A stretch of 64,000 bases of DNA from Mycteria americana (lineage: Eukaryota > Chordata > Aves > Ciconiiformes > Ciconiidae), in the NCBI RefSeq assembly GCF_035582795.1, contig NW_027445658.1:266001-330000 (forward strand). The letters run 5' to 3'. Both the position numbers and the translations under genes were made by a program. The notes beneath the pieces were generated by a model. That model saw nothing but the letters and a program-made list of their open reading frames with translations, had not been told where the DNA came from and did no database searches. Shown here piece by piece: positions 24,074-37,096 of this stretch. Position 1 is the first letter of the stretch, and every line of letters begins with the position of its first letter.

Positions 24074-24144
24074 CTAATTGTACAAGTTATTAATGAGAAC
24101 TAATAATGAGACATATGAGGACTATGACGAAAAGTCTTAGTCTC

Positions 24145-24156
24145 AAAGGGGGGAAT
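24145..24156 (+). promoter_or_regulatory. Polypurine tract (plus-strand primer)
   Basis: AAAGGGGGGAA directly before the LTR start TGTAGTC, the expected place of the retroviral PPT. Confidence 0.8.
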
Positions 24157-24684
24157 TGTAGTCTAACAATGTAGTCTAACAGGAGCTGGTGGAAGGCCAA
24201 GGCTTACGTAAACCCAATAAGGGGGATTCAGGCTGGAAAGCAGAACGTCTGAACAAGAATTACTGTCCTTGGGAGAAAAACACATCCTGGAGAAATATGT
24301 AAGCTAATTAAGATGTTTTGGGAACCATCTGAAACAACTAGTAGAAGTGTGATAAGAGGCACCCTCACACAAACTATCCTCATTATAATACTAAAAGTCA
24401 CACCCCTCAAGCTGGAGACCCCGGCCCAAGCAGAGACCCCTCACCTTTGAGCGTGCGCAGAATATTAAAGTAGCACTGTAGCTTTAAGTTGAAATAAGAC
24501 AAATGTAGATCAATAGAAAACTGCTTGGTGTAATTACTTATGCATATGCATAACTAGACTGTATAAATACTGTACCTGTACGACTGAACTTTGTGCTAGC
24601 TTTGTGGAGCTACCACCTAGCACCCACCTCTGTGCAGACATGAAATGAAATACTTCTGCCCTGTGTGTATTTTGGTGTCTCACA
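24157..24684 (+). mobile_element. 3' LTR of gamma-type ERV
   Basis: Starts with a doubled TGTAGTCTAACA motif. The U3 matches 43,997-44,310. A TATAAATA box lies at 24,562. The right edge is placed at the CTCACA near 24,684 by the usual CA terminus; the exact end and the target duplication are unresolved. Confidence 0.8.
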
Positions 24685-24689
24685 CACCA

Positions 24690-25350
24690 GGTAAATGACC
24701 TCACACTTGTGGGATAACACAGGGAAGGCCAAAACACTCCAAAGCTGCCTGGCAGGAGTCCCAGAAAGACACAGGGCATGGACCATTCCCCAGCATTGAC
24801 AAAATTGCTTCACTGGATTCCCTGGAGGAGTCTGGGGTTGGTACCTGCAAAATTCTGCTGTGTCCAGGGGAGGCCAAAACATTCTTCAGAGTCCTCGGAG
24901 GATTTCTGAGGAGCTACCAGGTATGGATCTGCCTCCATGACAAAGAAAACTGTCCATCTAACTAACTAGGAAAATTGGGGTGCTGCTACCTGGGACTTTA
25001 GCTGCCAGTAAAGGGAAAGCCCTGAAGTGAAAACAGGAATGGACCTGCTGCCAAAATACACCATGCTCTTCGGGTATCTACCTTAGAACATTCTGGGGCT
25101 GCTACCTGGGAATTCACTTGCCTACACAGGAAACCAAAAGAATCCACAAAATTCCTGGGAGGAGTTCCAGAGTCCTATTGGGCATGGAACTGCCTCCAAC
25201 ATACACCAAACTCTTTGGGTATTTACCCTGGCGGTGTCTGTGGCTGCTACCCAGGACTTCAGCTCCCTCCACAGCAGGACAAAGCACTTTGGCAGATGCC
25301 TGTGAGGAGCCCTGGGGAGCTACAGGCCATGGACCTGCTTCCCATTTCTA
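24690..25350 (+). repeat. Degenerate ~140-bp tandem repeat, about 4-5 copies
   Basis: A GGNTGCTACCTGGGA-like phrase recurs near 24,838, 24,980, 25,098 and 25,242. Each is followed by similar blocks (GGCATGGA-CTGCC, ATACACCA-CTCTT-GGTAT, CCTGGGAGGAGT). The copies are strongly diverged and of unequal length. No coding frame runs through. Confidence 0.65.
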
Positions 25351-27673
25351 GCAGCAAGCAGTGATAGAGTATCAATCAATAGTATGGCAGCAGTCAAGAA
25401 AAGCAGCTACCAATCATACAGCAACAACCAATCTTTTAGCAATAATCAATAGAACAGCAACAACCAAGGAGCTGTATACTATCACAGGTTACTACAAACT
25501 TATCATTAGGGAGGAAACTTATCCTCGATATAGCACCAGATATACTTGTGACAGACTACTTCTATGGGCATATAATACTGGTATAAAGTGAATTAGACAG
25601 ACTTCAGAAAGGGCCAAAGCATCCCAGAGGGGAGGACAAACCAATCTCCAAGGGGACCCAGCCATCCCACAGGTGGGCAGTTAAACCCAACCGACTCCAA
25701 AAGGGAGCCCAAAGGGGGAACAATACCATAACAGACAGTCTCACTTCAGAGATGACCTGGAGGTGTCTGGATTCTTTGTACCGAGCTGTGCTTCAAAGCG
25801 GCCAGCTGCACATTTCAAGGATGCTTCTGGTCCCCAAGCTCACAAGTTCCTGGGCTCGCAGGAATGTTCTTCTGCTCAGTCATTTCCCCTTCTGACCAGT
25901 TGCCTTTATGGCTGCTCACACCTGCCTGCTCCTGCCCTATCAGCTCCTCAGACACCAGGGACATCACAAGCACCTGCACAGCAGGAGCGGCCTCACTTCC
26001 AACAACACGGCTTTTCCCCTCCATCTCCACCTCTGTCTCCCATCTCCCTGTGCTCTCCTCTCTTCTAGGCACCTTTCTCACCCACTCCATGACTTCCCAA
26101 TGCCTCTCTCTGTCTTTGTGCTTGTGTGGCAGATGTTACCTCAGAAGTGTTGTCCCAGCCACGTCACATGCATCTCTTCCTCTTCTACGTCTGTTCTCAT
26201 CGTGACTGCGCCAGCGGTCTGATGCGCTTTTTGACCTCATGGGCCCTCTCGTCCTGCCTCCCTTCGGCTGTTAAATCCTGCTCCTGCAAGAGAAGTGACA
26301 ACCAGTCAGTGCCCCCTCTCTGGCATCTTACCTACATCTTCCTGAGCTGGACAGCTGGTGGGAACTGTCACCAGCAGCCCCAGCAATGTGTGAAGTCTTC
26401 TCCTGCCACAGGCGCAGCTCTGGCTGCATACCATGCTTCCTGAAGGAGAACAACAACACTCAAAGTTACTCCTGGGCAACGTCCTGCTGGGAAGAGCTGA
26501 TTTCAAGGCAGGTTGGCAGCAGACCCTGAGGCCGTGCCAAGGCTGGCCACATCTGGCTCCTTCCAGCAGGATTTTGGAAAGCTCCTTCCCAGCTATGAAT
26601 GCCAGGCCAAAAACATAAGGTAGAAACAGCCCCCACCCCTGAGGGCCTCAGCCCCCAACTGGCCTCTGTCCCCAGACTACTAAAACTTCCAAACAGGCTC
26701 TCCCTCTAACTGAATTATCTTCAGTTTTGACAAAAGAACCGTATGCTTCCAGATTCAGGAGCCTAAGACTGTTGGGGGGCGATTTGGGCTTCAATTCCAG
26801 AACAAAAGACTTGCCATTACACAGCCTCAGCCACCGCCTCCATGGTCATCTTGTCAGTGACCCGCAAACACTGCACTGTAAAAAATCTAACGGCTAAGAA
26901 GAAGTATCCTCTCCTCCCCAAATCATTGTTTCCCTCATACCCTCACACTACCACAGTAATAATCATACTATTCTTCTGTAATTGCCACCCATCTGAAACC
27001 CCTCCAAAGCATCATCCACTGACGTGACTGACAGCATCCTTCATAAGGGAGAACCATCACTAACCACGCACGCACCCATCAGACCTTTTGCAGCAAGGCC
27101 TCTGGGACCGAGCACCTCTACATGGACATCTTTGCCTGACAGGAGATGATCAGCCCCAGAAAAAACCCTTAGGTTGTCTTGGCTCTAGTGAAGGCAAAGA
27201 GTTTAGAATAATGATACAAGCAAGTTTCAAGAGAAAGCAGGATAGCGGAACAGGCAGAAAAATTGATGGGTCTCACCCACCTCTAATTTCAGAGGAAGGT
27301 GCAAGGGTTTTTCTTTTTTTTTTTGTTTTTTTTAATCACTGCACAGCACAAATGAAAAAAACACACACCTGTTTTTGAAGGAGAAATGAAAACTCCAATA
27401 GTAAGACTATCGAGTCTGCGTAATTACTCTTCTTTCCAGGATACATTGGTCTTTTTTTTTTACATCTCAGTGGAGAGCATATCACTCAGTGCTGATATGG
27501 GAATAGCAAAATGTCCTCTGTCAATCTTTGAAAGAGTACATTGAAGGAAAGGTGTTCATATAAACTGTAAATGACACGTTTCCACTGTCAAACGTTATAA
27601 TGCTTTTGAGTATCTTTGCCATCTTCATCTTCTTTGTCTTCCCTTTCTTCTGGTGACACTAGAACTACTGGAT
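25351..27673. other. Non-coding, no recognised gene
   Basis: Mixed-composition DNA. I find no frame with family resemblance and no RNA gene. A ~50-bp stretch at 26,945-26,995 (CAGTAATAATCATACT and flanks) recurs at 62,695-62,745. T-rich runs lie near 27,309 and 27,455. Confidence 0.5.
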
Positions 27674-28560
27674 CTCAACAGAACATTACACTGTTCAAGT
27701 ACTCGTGTAAATTATATGAAATCCAAAATGCCCTACACGGATGCCTACAGGTTTTGCTATTACCATCACGTTAACAACACTGTAGGTCCTGTCAGACCTA
27801 CAACCTGCAAAACCTGAAGATCTATTTATGCAAGACACATTCCAGAAATTATAATCAGCACAGAGGAGCACATCTATCAATCTTGTTCTGTCCTTGCCAA
27901 AACTGCTGGTGACTCTTGTCACCAGCCTGTCGTCAGCCTCAGTGATTCACAGCATGCAAGACTCATCTGGCTTAGCTCAGGTGCAGCTGCTAGGAAAACG
28001 GCTATTTCAGAAAGTCAGTGCTTGCTATTTTGGGAAAGTGTTTCAAGAAATGTGTTTAATACTCTGGAGGGGTAAGACTAAGCATGGTCATCTCGCTCCA
28101 TGTCTGAGCTCTGCCACGGGTTACATGAGCCACAATGGGCAAGCCACAGGTTTGAACTTCCTCACTGAGAAAACTATGTCAAATGCATACAGTTTATGCC
28201 ACTAGCTTCTGTAAAGTAACCTGAAGTTTCTTCATGAAAGGGGCTAAAAATGCAAAAACCAGAGTATCATTATCTAGCAGGTTCTTAATAATACCCTCTC
28301 ATGTCACTAACTGGATACCAGGCAAGGAATGTACATGCTCTGTTCACCTACCTGCTCACGGAAACTGATTACATTTTATTCCTTGGAAAGAACTACCTTT
28401 CTCTTTTCTTTCTTCCCCCCCCCCCCCCCCCCAAAAGGGTGCACTGCTTGCTGAACGCAGGATGAGTTACATGGGGTATACAGACCGCACATAGAAAACT
28501 GACAAATGAGGCTGTGACCACCACCATCTCTGTGCCGTGCCACTCCAACACTCCTATCCC
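27674..28560 (+). repeat. Diverged single-copy relative of satellite segment 2674-3320
   Basis: Collinear with the macrosatellite segment: AACAGAACATTA start, GCTATTACCATCACGT, CAAAACTGCTGG, GGGAAAGTGTTTCAAG, TTATTCCTTGGAAA, and an end at CACTCCTATCCC. A ~240-bp stretch (about 28,100-28,345) is longer here. An 18-base C-run (28,415-28,432) replaces a short GGCACC in the satellite. Fewer CpGs than in the array. Confidence 0.85.
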
Positions 28561-30323
28561 AAAGACATTCATTTCTCTGCTCTTCTGCTCCTCTCATCCT
28601 TCCACTTGTGCCACCGATCTCCTTCACACTGACACTGACATACTTTTCTCTCCTGTTTCTGGAATATTTTTCATCACACAAGTATATTTTAGCTTTTTGC
28701 TCCTTTAAAATTCCAGAGATTTCACTTTCTTCCTGAATTAATTGCCCTGTACTCTTATTGCCCATTCAACGTGCTATTTATAATTGCTTCCTACAAGTCT
28801 CTCCTGCCCTGCTCCCTGAGATCCACAACACGTCAACCAAGCCATCTAGTTCCTCTCTCCAGACTGCCCATGCCTTGTATTAAAGCTGCTCTTATGAAGA
28901 TCGTCAGTTAATATTCTCCTAAACAGATCTCCAAATGATGAGCCAACTCTCAGTCTCCATTACTAGTGACGTGCCTTTGGCACGTTTGACCATGGGGGGG
29001 TTTTTTATGATGCCTTGCCTGACCATGGTTTCTTCAGGTCAGGGATCCTCTCCCTGGATCCCTCCAGTGACTCCAGATGGCCTCTTGCTCTCCTACGGGG
29101 AGTCCTTGTCACCAAGGGGGGCAGTTGGGAGCCCCAGGCTGGGTCTGAACTAAGAAATGAAAGCAGGCATCATGTGAGCAGTCTGAAAACACACACCACG
29201 GTGAGTCAGTCTGACTGCAGGAGTTTCTTCTCCATCCTGTACTCACACACTAATCACCTGCTCCTGAAGCAGAAGCTGCTTCTGCAGGAGAACAAAGTCT
29301 CTGCACCTACTGCTCTTCCCATCACAGAGACAGGGATAACCCTGAGCTCTAACACTCTGATGTGCCACCAACATGCCAGATGCAGCACACGCAGGAGTCA
29401 GCATGTGTGATGTGGGTCCCTGGGGCGGCGGGGTGGGGGGCTGTTGAAGGCAGCACCTTGTCTATGGCAGGCTGTGTGACCACCCGTGTCAGTGTCCCGT
29501 CTGTGTCCTGTGCGTGCGTGTGTCTCATGGATACGAGCTCAGCTTTGCTGCTGGCTGAACCTGCAATAGGGAAAGCGGCAGCTGTGTCCCTCAGCTGGGG
29601 CAGAGACCCCAGCTGCTGGGCTGGGCTCCAGCAGGTGGGCAGGGGGGTCCTGGGCAGGGGAGTCCTGGGCTGGGGCTGCTGGAGGAGGTGGCCACTCCTG
29701 ACATCCCTTAACAGCCACACAGTTGGCAGGATCTGGTCGAGCTTTGAGCACTCCTGAGATTACATGTCTATAATCCTTACGCGATGGGAGACTGATGCCT
29801 TGATAATGTGCCCACAGGGATACATTTGTAACCCAGCTCCACAGCAGTTTGGGCACCCAAACAGGAGCTGTGCTAGGAAATCCTGGATTAACTGCAATGA
29901 TTGGACTGGAGAAAAAAGATGTTTACAGAACATTAGAAGGCGTAAATGGCTCGGCTGCAGGCCTAGTGACCGAGTTTGTCCTTTGGGGGATGACAAGAGA
30001 GGCTCACCAGTGTGTGTACAAGACCTCCTGCAAGTAACAGATCACCCCCAGTTATCAAATCAACAGTGGTGCTGGCTATAAAGCAGGAGGAAACCTGAGC
30101 GAATCAGGCTACAGGCTGAGCTCTGTACAATCGGAATTGTCAAATTTGTGAAGGTCAAGTACAAATGCACAGCTGAAAAGAGCAGCCTCACCTTACAGAG
30201 CTTTAAACCTAATGGAGTCGAGTAGGAGAAGTGAGTACTACAGAGGAAATCAGTGAATTATAGGGGAACGAACATCACGTAACTCTGAAAATAATGTACC
30301 TAATGGAAATGGAAATCCCTTGT
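28561..30323. other. Non-coding, no recognised gene
   Basis: Short frames near 29,015-29,410 and 29,764-30,081 have no family resemblance that I can name. No RNA gene or mobile element is recognised. Confidence 0.45.
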
Positions 30324-30868
30324 GGCTCCTGTCACTGGAGAAACACATACCATCCTGCAAGAGGACAGGACAACCCAGGGTCAGCCAGTATGACTGTCAG
30401 TGGCACAAGAGGTTCTTTTTCCCTTGTCCTCTTCCAGGTGACGCTGTTCAAGCCCCGGGCACATGCAGCCACGCTTGGAGTCTGCCCTTTGCTGGGCACA
30501 ACTCCCCTGATACTGCATGTCTGATACACATTCCAAAAAACAACGTAGCCCCAGAGATTTTGTTTGTTCACCTCTAGCCATGAGGACGGGGTGCGTGTGT
30601 GTGAGGAAGATCTGCTTTCTCTCTTTAATTTCCATGCCTCTGCAACAACTCTGCAAGATCGGACTAGAGGAGAGCACTGAAATCAAAAGTTTAAGTGACA
30701 CAGAAAACTCTAACCGCACATTTTCACCTGATGGCCTTAACCAAAACAGGCTTTGGATCCCAATTGCTCACTTTGCCCTTGAATAGTGCCATTCCTTATC
30801 TGAAAGCTACTGTGCCTCTGGCTGAGGACAGATACAAGCCACACAGAGAGCAATCGGAGCTAAACCGA
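30324..30868 (+). repeat. Dispersed or duplicated segment, copy A (partner 62,753-63,885)
   Basis: Aligns over its whole length with the right end of the window, including GTCAGCCAGTATGACTGT, GAGGAAGATCTGCTTTCTC and AGCCACACAGAGAGCAATC. Copy B has about 600 extra bases in the middle. No coding frame is shared. Confidence 0.85.
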
Positions 30869-31174
30869 TTTCAACGGTTTCAACGGTTGAAACAGGACTG
30901 GTTTCAATGGCCCTGTGCCAGAAGCACATGGACTGCACAGGCGGGCACTTACAGATGTGTTTGTTGGACTTCTCAGGGAAATAACCACCTAGGGCAGAGG
31001 ACAACAGCACAAAAGCAGTGAAGTTCTGGCCTTTTACTCAAGCCAAGGAGCCAATTTCACCAGGACAGGTTCTCCTTAAAAGTTCCAGAAGAGCCAGCTC
31101 TCTGAAAACATCTACAGCTCATTCAAGAGGTGAGCCGAATGAAAAGAGCTAAAATCCCCAAAGAGAAAAAGAAA

Positions 31175-31831
31175 TGTTGTAAATATCTTGGTTGCTCAAT
31201 GTTTCCTTTTAGTTTCCCTTTCGCAGATAATTTGGCCTAGCTTACCAGTATTGTTGGCCTTAAGTAAGGAAGCTTAGATAGCAGAATTGCTAACCAGCAT
31301 TCTTTATTTGACCTAATCATTAGAGTAAGAATGCTTTGCCTGTGTTAAATCCTTGGTTAGCTGAGATAGTTGCAATGTAGATAGATAAAAAGGAATTCTT
31401 CAGGCCCTGTGTCCCTGGAAAGGGCTGATAAGGAGAAACTACACAAGAACCACCTGATTTTGGATATGCAAGGAAGGTATGAGTAAGACAAAGATGGACT
31501 GAGCATGCGTAAAGACAAAGTTCAGTCAGCGGTCAGAGTGATGAAGACTACTGACTTCCTCCAACGACCACCAGAGGATCCCTAACGACCACCTAAGGAC
31601 TTAAGTACGCATGCGTCAGGGACATTTACATATATTAATGAGTTCCAAGAAATCTCATGTTTATATAAATTAATCTTACGAATATGTATATTTTGCAACA
31701 TATAACCTCTGCGATCTTGCTTGTTTGTCGGAGCACTTATGGTGGAGCGATCCCCAGTGCTGCCCAGCGCTGTAATAAAGGATGCCTGCTTAATAGTAAC
31801 TCCGTTGCTATTGAGTTTTATTTCAGGAACA
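31175..31831 (+). mobile_element. Solo-LTR-like element
   Basis: About 657 bp opening with TGTTGTAAAT and closing with GGAACA. It contains a TATATAAAT box near 31,661 and AATAAAG near 31,773, followed by about 55 bp that would be U5. The layout is that of a retroviral LTR. I see no target duplication and no internal region, so the edges and family are uncertain. Confidence 0.55.
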
Positions 31832-34800
31832 CTCTGAAACTCCAATTCACCTGTTGCGAGATTTGGATTTCAAAGGGTAGTCTCCACGAATTTTGTTTCA
31901 GAGTCTTTTGTACCCCACTCTCACAAGGAAATATGGAAGCATGCTTGTCTTGTCTGAACAAACACTTGGTCAAATGTTACTCACTCAGTCCACAAGTGAT
32001 CTTAGATAAACATCTTGGGAAGTCCACAGATGCCATAGGCTGGAGCCATATAACAGCCCTCCATTCCTGGCTATGGAGGGCTCCACATATTAACAAGGAC
32101 CTAGAGAGCATCTGTCTTCTGCAGGAGGGTTTGCTCCTTTACATGTGTAAGCGGGGGCTTTGGCTTTGGTGGGATTGTGGTTCAGGTAACCTAGGAAGAA
32201 CAGCATATGAAAGGCCACTGCAGGCAACTGCATTTCAAAGCTCCTTTGTAACTGGGGGAGATTGAGCTGCCCAGTGCATGAAATTCGGGGGACTTTTTCC
32301 TCCAAGAATAATAAAGGCAAGCTATACAGTGCCTTGTAGTGCCAAAGAGTAAATCTCTAAGCACAAACGGTTGTGCAACTGCATTGCAGTTCAAAAGAAA
32401 CTGGACCTCCTGCCAGCCTGGTTCCAGTCATAACCATGGAGAAAGGGAAAAAAAAAAAAACCACAACAAAGAAGAAACAGCACACTTCTTGAAACAACAA
32501 TGTAGGTGCTTGTATTATTCTGTCATTATGGAGTATTTTAGCCCTATAAGCACTTGGTAAGCTAACTTGAAGCATACGTAAAGAACTCTTGTGTGATTTT
32601 TTGCTTTCCCAGAAGCCCCGATGGGAAGATCACCAGCAAATGCTGCACAGTCAGGTGCTTTTACTGGTAAGAAAAGCAGCCCTCTCCCAGCCATGGCAAA
32701 GCAGAGCTTTATAAGGAAAAAGGGGGCAGGGAGGGGTAGTGTAAAGGGAAACAGCTTTGTAGCTGGTGTTACCATGGGTGTCCTCAGCGTGCCACACACC
32801 ACTCTGATCCTCATTTTACCTGTTGTCCCTGGGACTGAGTACTTGGGTGAAATACTCAGGAGAAGGGAGAATTAGCAGAGAAGAGGTAGTGGCAAGAGAG
32901 CTTAAAGGAGAAGTCCTGAATCAGCAGGAAGCGGTGCTTCTCTTGTACAGAAAGCTGTGAAATCTTTCAGGAGAAACGAGCAGCAGCTACAAGTAGTTTG
33001 TGCATAAGGAGAACAGGCCAGGAGTCAAAATGAAAATGCCTGAACAGCATTCATCTGAAAATTGGTTGCCACTCCGGCAGAGTTTCACATGGATGCCATC
33101 CCATGCTGTAAAACTAATGCGTCTTTTGGGGAAAAGGAGGAAAGAAAACCCACCAAACCTAAACCAAGAAGTGTTTTTTCTTTTCAGACCAAACCTCTGC
33201 TGCCTGCCACACAAACCTTTTCACTTGTGCTCTGGTTTTCCCTGTTGAGAGGCTTTGCTTATTTGGTTCTCTTACCCGCCTGTAACAACCACCTCTCCAG
33301 GACTAAAGCATTCCTCCTCTCATTTTACAGTCTCCCTCCTCTCCACCAAGCCTTGGTTCATCACAGGTGGAATGTTTCCTTTGGCCTTGCCCATGTATCT
33401 GTTAGGAACCCCTCTGTCCTGGACTGACCCGGCTCTGGATCTGCAAATGGCCTGTGCTGTCCTTTGCTCCAGCTGTACCAAACTGCTAACAAAGTCCTAC
33501 CGTAACAGGAGGAGCTTTTTTTTCAAGGTTGGGGAAGACTGTGCAGTGCAGGTGAGCAGGAAAGGAGGCAGCAACGACTTTCTCTGGTTCTTGTTTCTGC
33601 TCCTCTGGTAAGATGGGGCAGTTCCCAACTCTGGTCTCACCTGGGCTGCAGAGGAAAAGGCCTGGGGGGAGCCTGGACTTGGATGATTTGCAACGGCAAA
33701 CCAAAAATTTCCACTTGAGCACTTGAACTACAACGTCACCATCCCAAGGGGCTCAAGTCTGTAAGACTTGGAAAGACTTAGCTGAGAAAATGAGTCCAAA
33801 TGAACAGTATCTCCAGGAGACAGAGCTCCATGGTCTGAGCACAGCACAATGCTATAAGCTTTACCGACTGAACCTCTACTTTTCTACACAAATGCTAGTG
33901 ATCTCCAAAGAAAGAAAGCTGGTTTAGCCAGTTCTCCTCCAAAGCCCTTACACTGGTAAATCCACACGAACAACAGGGCCCTTCTGCAGGTAGCCACAGC
34001 AAGCAGAAAGGCAAGCATTTGTTAAATCCATCTAGAAACCCATCCCAGCAGAAAACAGAATCCCTACAAAGACTGTTGGCAAAACTCCCCACATCTCCGG
34101 GCTGCGGGCACGTCAGCAACGTATCCACACCTTTCACGTTTGGGATCCACCACAAACACAGTTTCCATTCTGTCACATCACCTGAGCTAAAACTGCCAGC
34201 AGGAGCTGGCTCATCCTGGGACTCGGTACCACCCAGGCACACAACCTGCAGTCCAGAAGTACTCCTGAAAAGACCTCGACAGCCTGCATTAACACACCAG
34301 CATGCACCCAAGATGTAAATGCTGCCAAGTCATCTCTTGTTTGCAACAGATAGAGAGGACCAAATTTAGCAAATTTAGCCTTACTTCTACTGAAACTTTC
34401 CTTACAGAGAGCTCATCCTCTGTGTTTGTACACTGGAGTAAAGACCTGCTCTAGCGCAAAGGTTCAAACCCTGCCTACGGTCAAGGAGCCATTTAGACAA
34501 GCCCCAGTTTTCTTTCCTCATTGCTGCCTTGCTTCCCAGAAATCAATCAATACCAAAAGCTCTTTTCCCGCTAGTTTTGCAACAGCTTCATTACCTTTAA
34601 AGACAACACTTCTTACCTTTGCTACTCCAACACACCCTCACAGCCCAGCAAAATCATACTGCAGGGAGGAAACCTTCACCATACAAAGACAGGCACGCTA
34701 CAGGTATACATTACTCTCAAAAAACAGGCTCTTTCAACCACTCTTCCTTTTGCCTACCAAAGTTCAGACAGTGTTAGAAAACAGCAACAAAAAAGCAGGG

Positions 34801-35449
34801 TTCTCTCTCACATTTGACAGAGCCCATTATATCAGCCATTCAACATTAAGTCCAACTCCAGTCAGAGCCCCAGAATAAGAAATGCCATCTTAAAATTTAC
34901 GGGAAAAAGAAGCGCTTTGAAGTGGCAAGACCAGAGAACGTTCATGAAAGCACCATCAGGCAAGTACACATCCCTTATCACAGACCACCTGCCCCATTAC
35001 CTGAGTGAGTGATGTTCTCAGCTAATTTGCAGCTCGGGCTCTCTTGGTCATTAGCGCCGAGCATGTAGGTTGGAACTGGAGCTGGGAAGAAAACCATATG
35101 CAGTCAGTCTGGTTTCATTCAAGTCCAGGTAAGTTCAAGTTCACATTTACTAGGAATCACAGCAGGTCCCATCCATCCCTCCAGACCCCCGCACAACTCC
35201 TGTGCAGTGTCCTGAGGAGCAATAAGCGCAGAACACGAAACCTTCCTTCAAAATAAGGCCCACAGCCTGCTCTTTCAACAAGATGCACAGAGCACCAGCT
35301 GAGAACAACCTCTGCTTTAACTCCACCTAGCTCCGCTGCCTACATAAGGACACCGGCTCCTAAATGATCCCTAGCCCTCAAAACACAGATCTTCCCTAGG
35401 GCAATGCTAAGGAAATACCAGAGCACAGGGACAACTGCTCATTCAGTTT
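31832..35449. other. Non-coding, no recognised gene
   Basis: No frame with recognisable homology and no repeat detected by eye, apart from A-rich and T-rich runs (for example 32,448-32,460). It may hold introns or regulatory DNA that I cannot identify. Confidence 0.4.
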
Positions 35450-36837
35450 AAGCTGATGGCGAGAAGGACAGAGGACTAGAAGGAGAAAAATATGACAAGG
35501 AAGAAGACTGAGGAGCCAAGAAAGAAAGGTGCAGGGAAAAGGCTAGAGAGAGGGACAAATCAAGAGAAACAGGCACAAGGAGACCTGCAGAGAAATGAAG
35601 GAAGAAAAAGCGGGGACAAGAGCAGGACAGAGAGATGGGGAGGGAAGCAGAGGAAGAAGGAAGGGGGGATAGAGGAGCACAGGGACAGGGCGCGGGGCAT
35701 ACAGATGGAGAGAGAAAGAAGGACAGGGAGCAGAACAAAGGGACTGAGAAATAAAGAGAGGGTCAGATCCTGACAAAGAGACCAAGAAGAGGGGGAAAAA
35801 AAACCCAGCAACGGGCTGGAGGACAGAGACTGAGGAAGAGGAAAAGAGGGCTGAGAAGCAGGAAGGAGGAAGAGAGGACAAATACAAGGGAGAGCCAGCT
35901 GGACAGAGGGGTATAGCAGGAAACAATGGGACAGGCAGCAGGACAGAGAAATAAAGACAGAGAAGATGGGGACAGGAACCAGGACAGAGGGACAGTGAGA
36001 GGAAAAAAGGGGCATGGAGCAGGACAGAGGTGAAGAGAGATGCAGCCGGGAAAGAGGAAGAGAGGCACAAAGAGGGAGAGGGATGAGGGGAGAGAGAGAG
36101 AAATAAGGACTCGGGGCAGGATACACATTGCAAAAAATTCTGGGGTGGGCAGCAGGATGGAGAGGGAGTAAAAAAGAGTAGGGGCAGGGAGCAGGACAGA
36201 GAGACAGACAAGAATAACGATAAAGAGAAGAACAGGGATGGTGAGCAGCACAGAGGGATGGAGAAAGAGAGGTATCAGAAGCCCTGCAGAGAGATGGAGG
36301 GAGGAGGGAGGGGAAGGGTCAGGGAGCAGCAGAGAGAGAGAGGAGAGATGGACAGGAAGAAGGACAGGGACAGTGGGATGAGAATTACGGAATGAAAAAA
36401 CACAGTGGCAGTGAGCAGGACAGAGCAACAGAGAGAGAAACAAAGAGAACCAGAAGGAAAGAGGGAGAGGGGAAGACAAGGACAGGGAGCAGGACATACA
36501 GGCAGAGAGAGACAAAGAAGGACAGGGAACAGGCCAGAGAGACTGTGAAAAACAGAGAGGGATGCAGATCAGGACAAAGAGACAGAGAAGAAAACAACAG
36601 CAATGTGCTGCAGGATAGAAACAGAAGAAGAAAAAAAGAGGGACAGGGAGCAGGGGAGAGGGACAGCAAGCAAAACACAGGGATGGGGAGAGCGACAGAG
36701 AAAGAGGGACTTGGAGAAAAGAGACGGACGGGGAGCAGAACACAATACTAGAAGATGAGAGGTACAGGGAAGCGAAAAATATGACACAGAGGGAAGGGGG
36801 GCAGGGAGGGACTGAGATGCAGAAGAAGGGCGACATG
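35450..36837 (+). repeat. Purine-rich minisatellite block A
   Basis: Nearly all A, G and scattered C, built from variants of GGGACAGGGAGCAGGACAGAG with steps of about 20-60 bp. Long Ser/Leu/Pro-rich frames on the minus strand result from the composition. The mirror-like purine strand could form triplex DNA. Confidence 0.9.
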
Positions 36838-36859
36838 GCCCCAAGGGCCTGGGACTCAC

Positions 36860-36943
36860 CGCAGCTCCTGCTCTCTGCACTGCCAGGCAAATTTTTCAGC
36901 TCAGGCACTTCTTTGTCTGTCTGTCCTTCCCTCCCTTCCCCTT
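36860..36943 (-). other. Candidate duplicated exon, copy A
   Basis: Read on the minus strand, this is an 84-nt open segment ending in PGSAESRSCG and followed by a perfect GTGAGTCC donor. The same structure occurs at 48,875-48,955, 81 nt long, a difference of exactly one codon. An AG precedes both but without a pyrimidine tract. No protein family is recognised. It could equally be a non-coding repeat with a chance open frame. Confidence 0.35.
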
Positions 36944-37025
36944 CTGTACCTCTACTCGCTTGCCTGTCCTCGCCTCACGGCTGGCCCCAGCCCTGCCTCA
37001 GCTGGGCCACGGCTGGAGCAGAGGC

Positions 37026-37096
37026 TGCACCTCCCAGCACCAACATGGCCGCCCAGAGGCCCCCCCCTGCCGCAGGACTACAGCTCCCGGCATGCC
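37026..37096 (+). promoter_or_regulatory. ZNF143/YY1-type promoter module
   Basis: ACTACAGCTCCCGGCATGC at 37,077 is close to the ZNF143 (STAF) consensus. CAACATGGCCGCC at 37,041 resembles a YY1 site. A weaker CTGCACCTCCCAGCACC lies at 37,026. The surroundings (36,980-37,225) are GC-rich and CpG-rich. No associated gene is recognised. Confidence 0.55.

Larger units (their letters stand above)
22501..24684 (+). mobile_element. 3' half of a gamma-type (class I) endogenous retrovirus
   Basis: In order: truncated integrase, decayed env remnants, a polypurine tract and a 3' LTR, all on the plus strand. The 5' half (LTR, gag, protease, RT) is absent, cut at the satellite junction inside the integrase zinc finger. 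Its LTR U3 is about 95 percent similar by eye to that of the element at 43,997. Confidence 0.9.

Noticed and set aside
28376..28765. 129-codon minus-strand frame over the C-run at 28,415-28,432
   Set aside because: It reads through a homopolymer and through the diverged satellite relative, with no family resemblance.
29764..30081. Cys-containing 105-codon frame suggestive of a secreted or env-like peptide
   Set aside because: It has no recognised family, signal peptide or flanking retroviral structure, and another frame overlaps it.
35543..36908. Long Ser/Leu/Pro-rich minus-strand frames (up to 381 codons)
   Set aside because: They are the complement of a purine-rich minisatellite, where stop codons are rare by composition.
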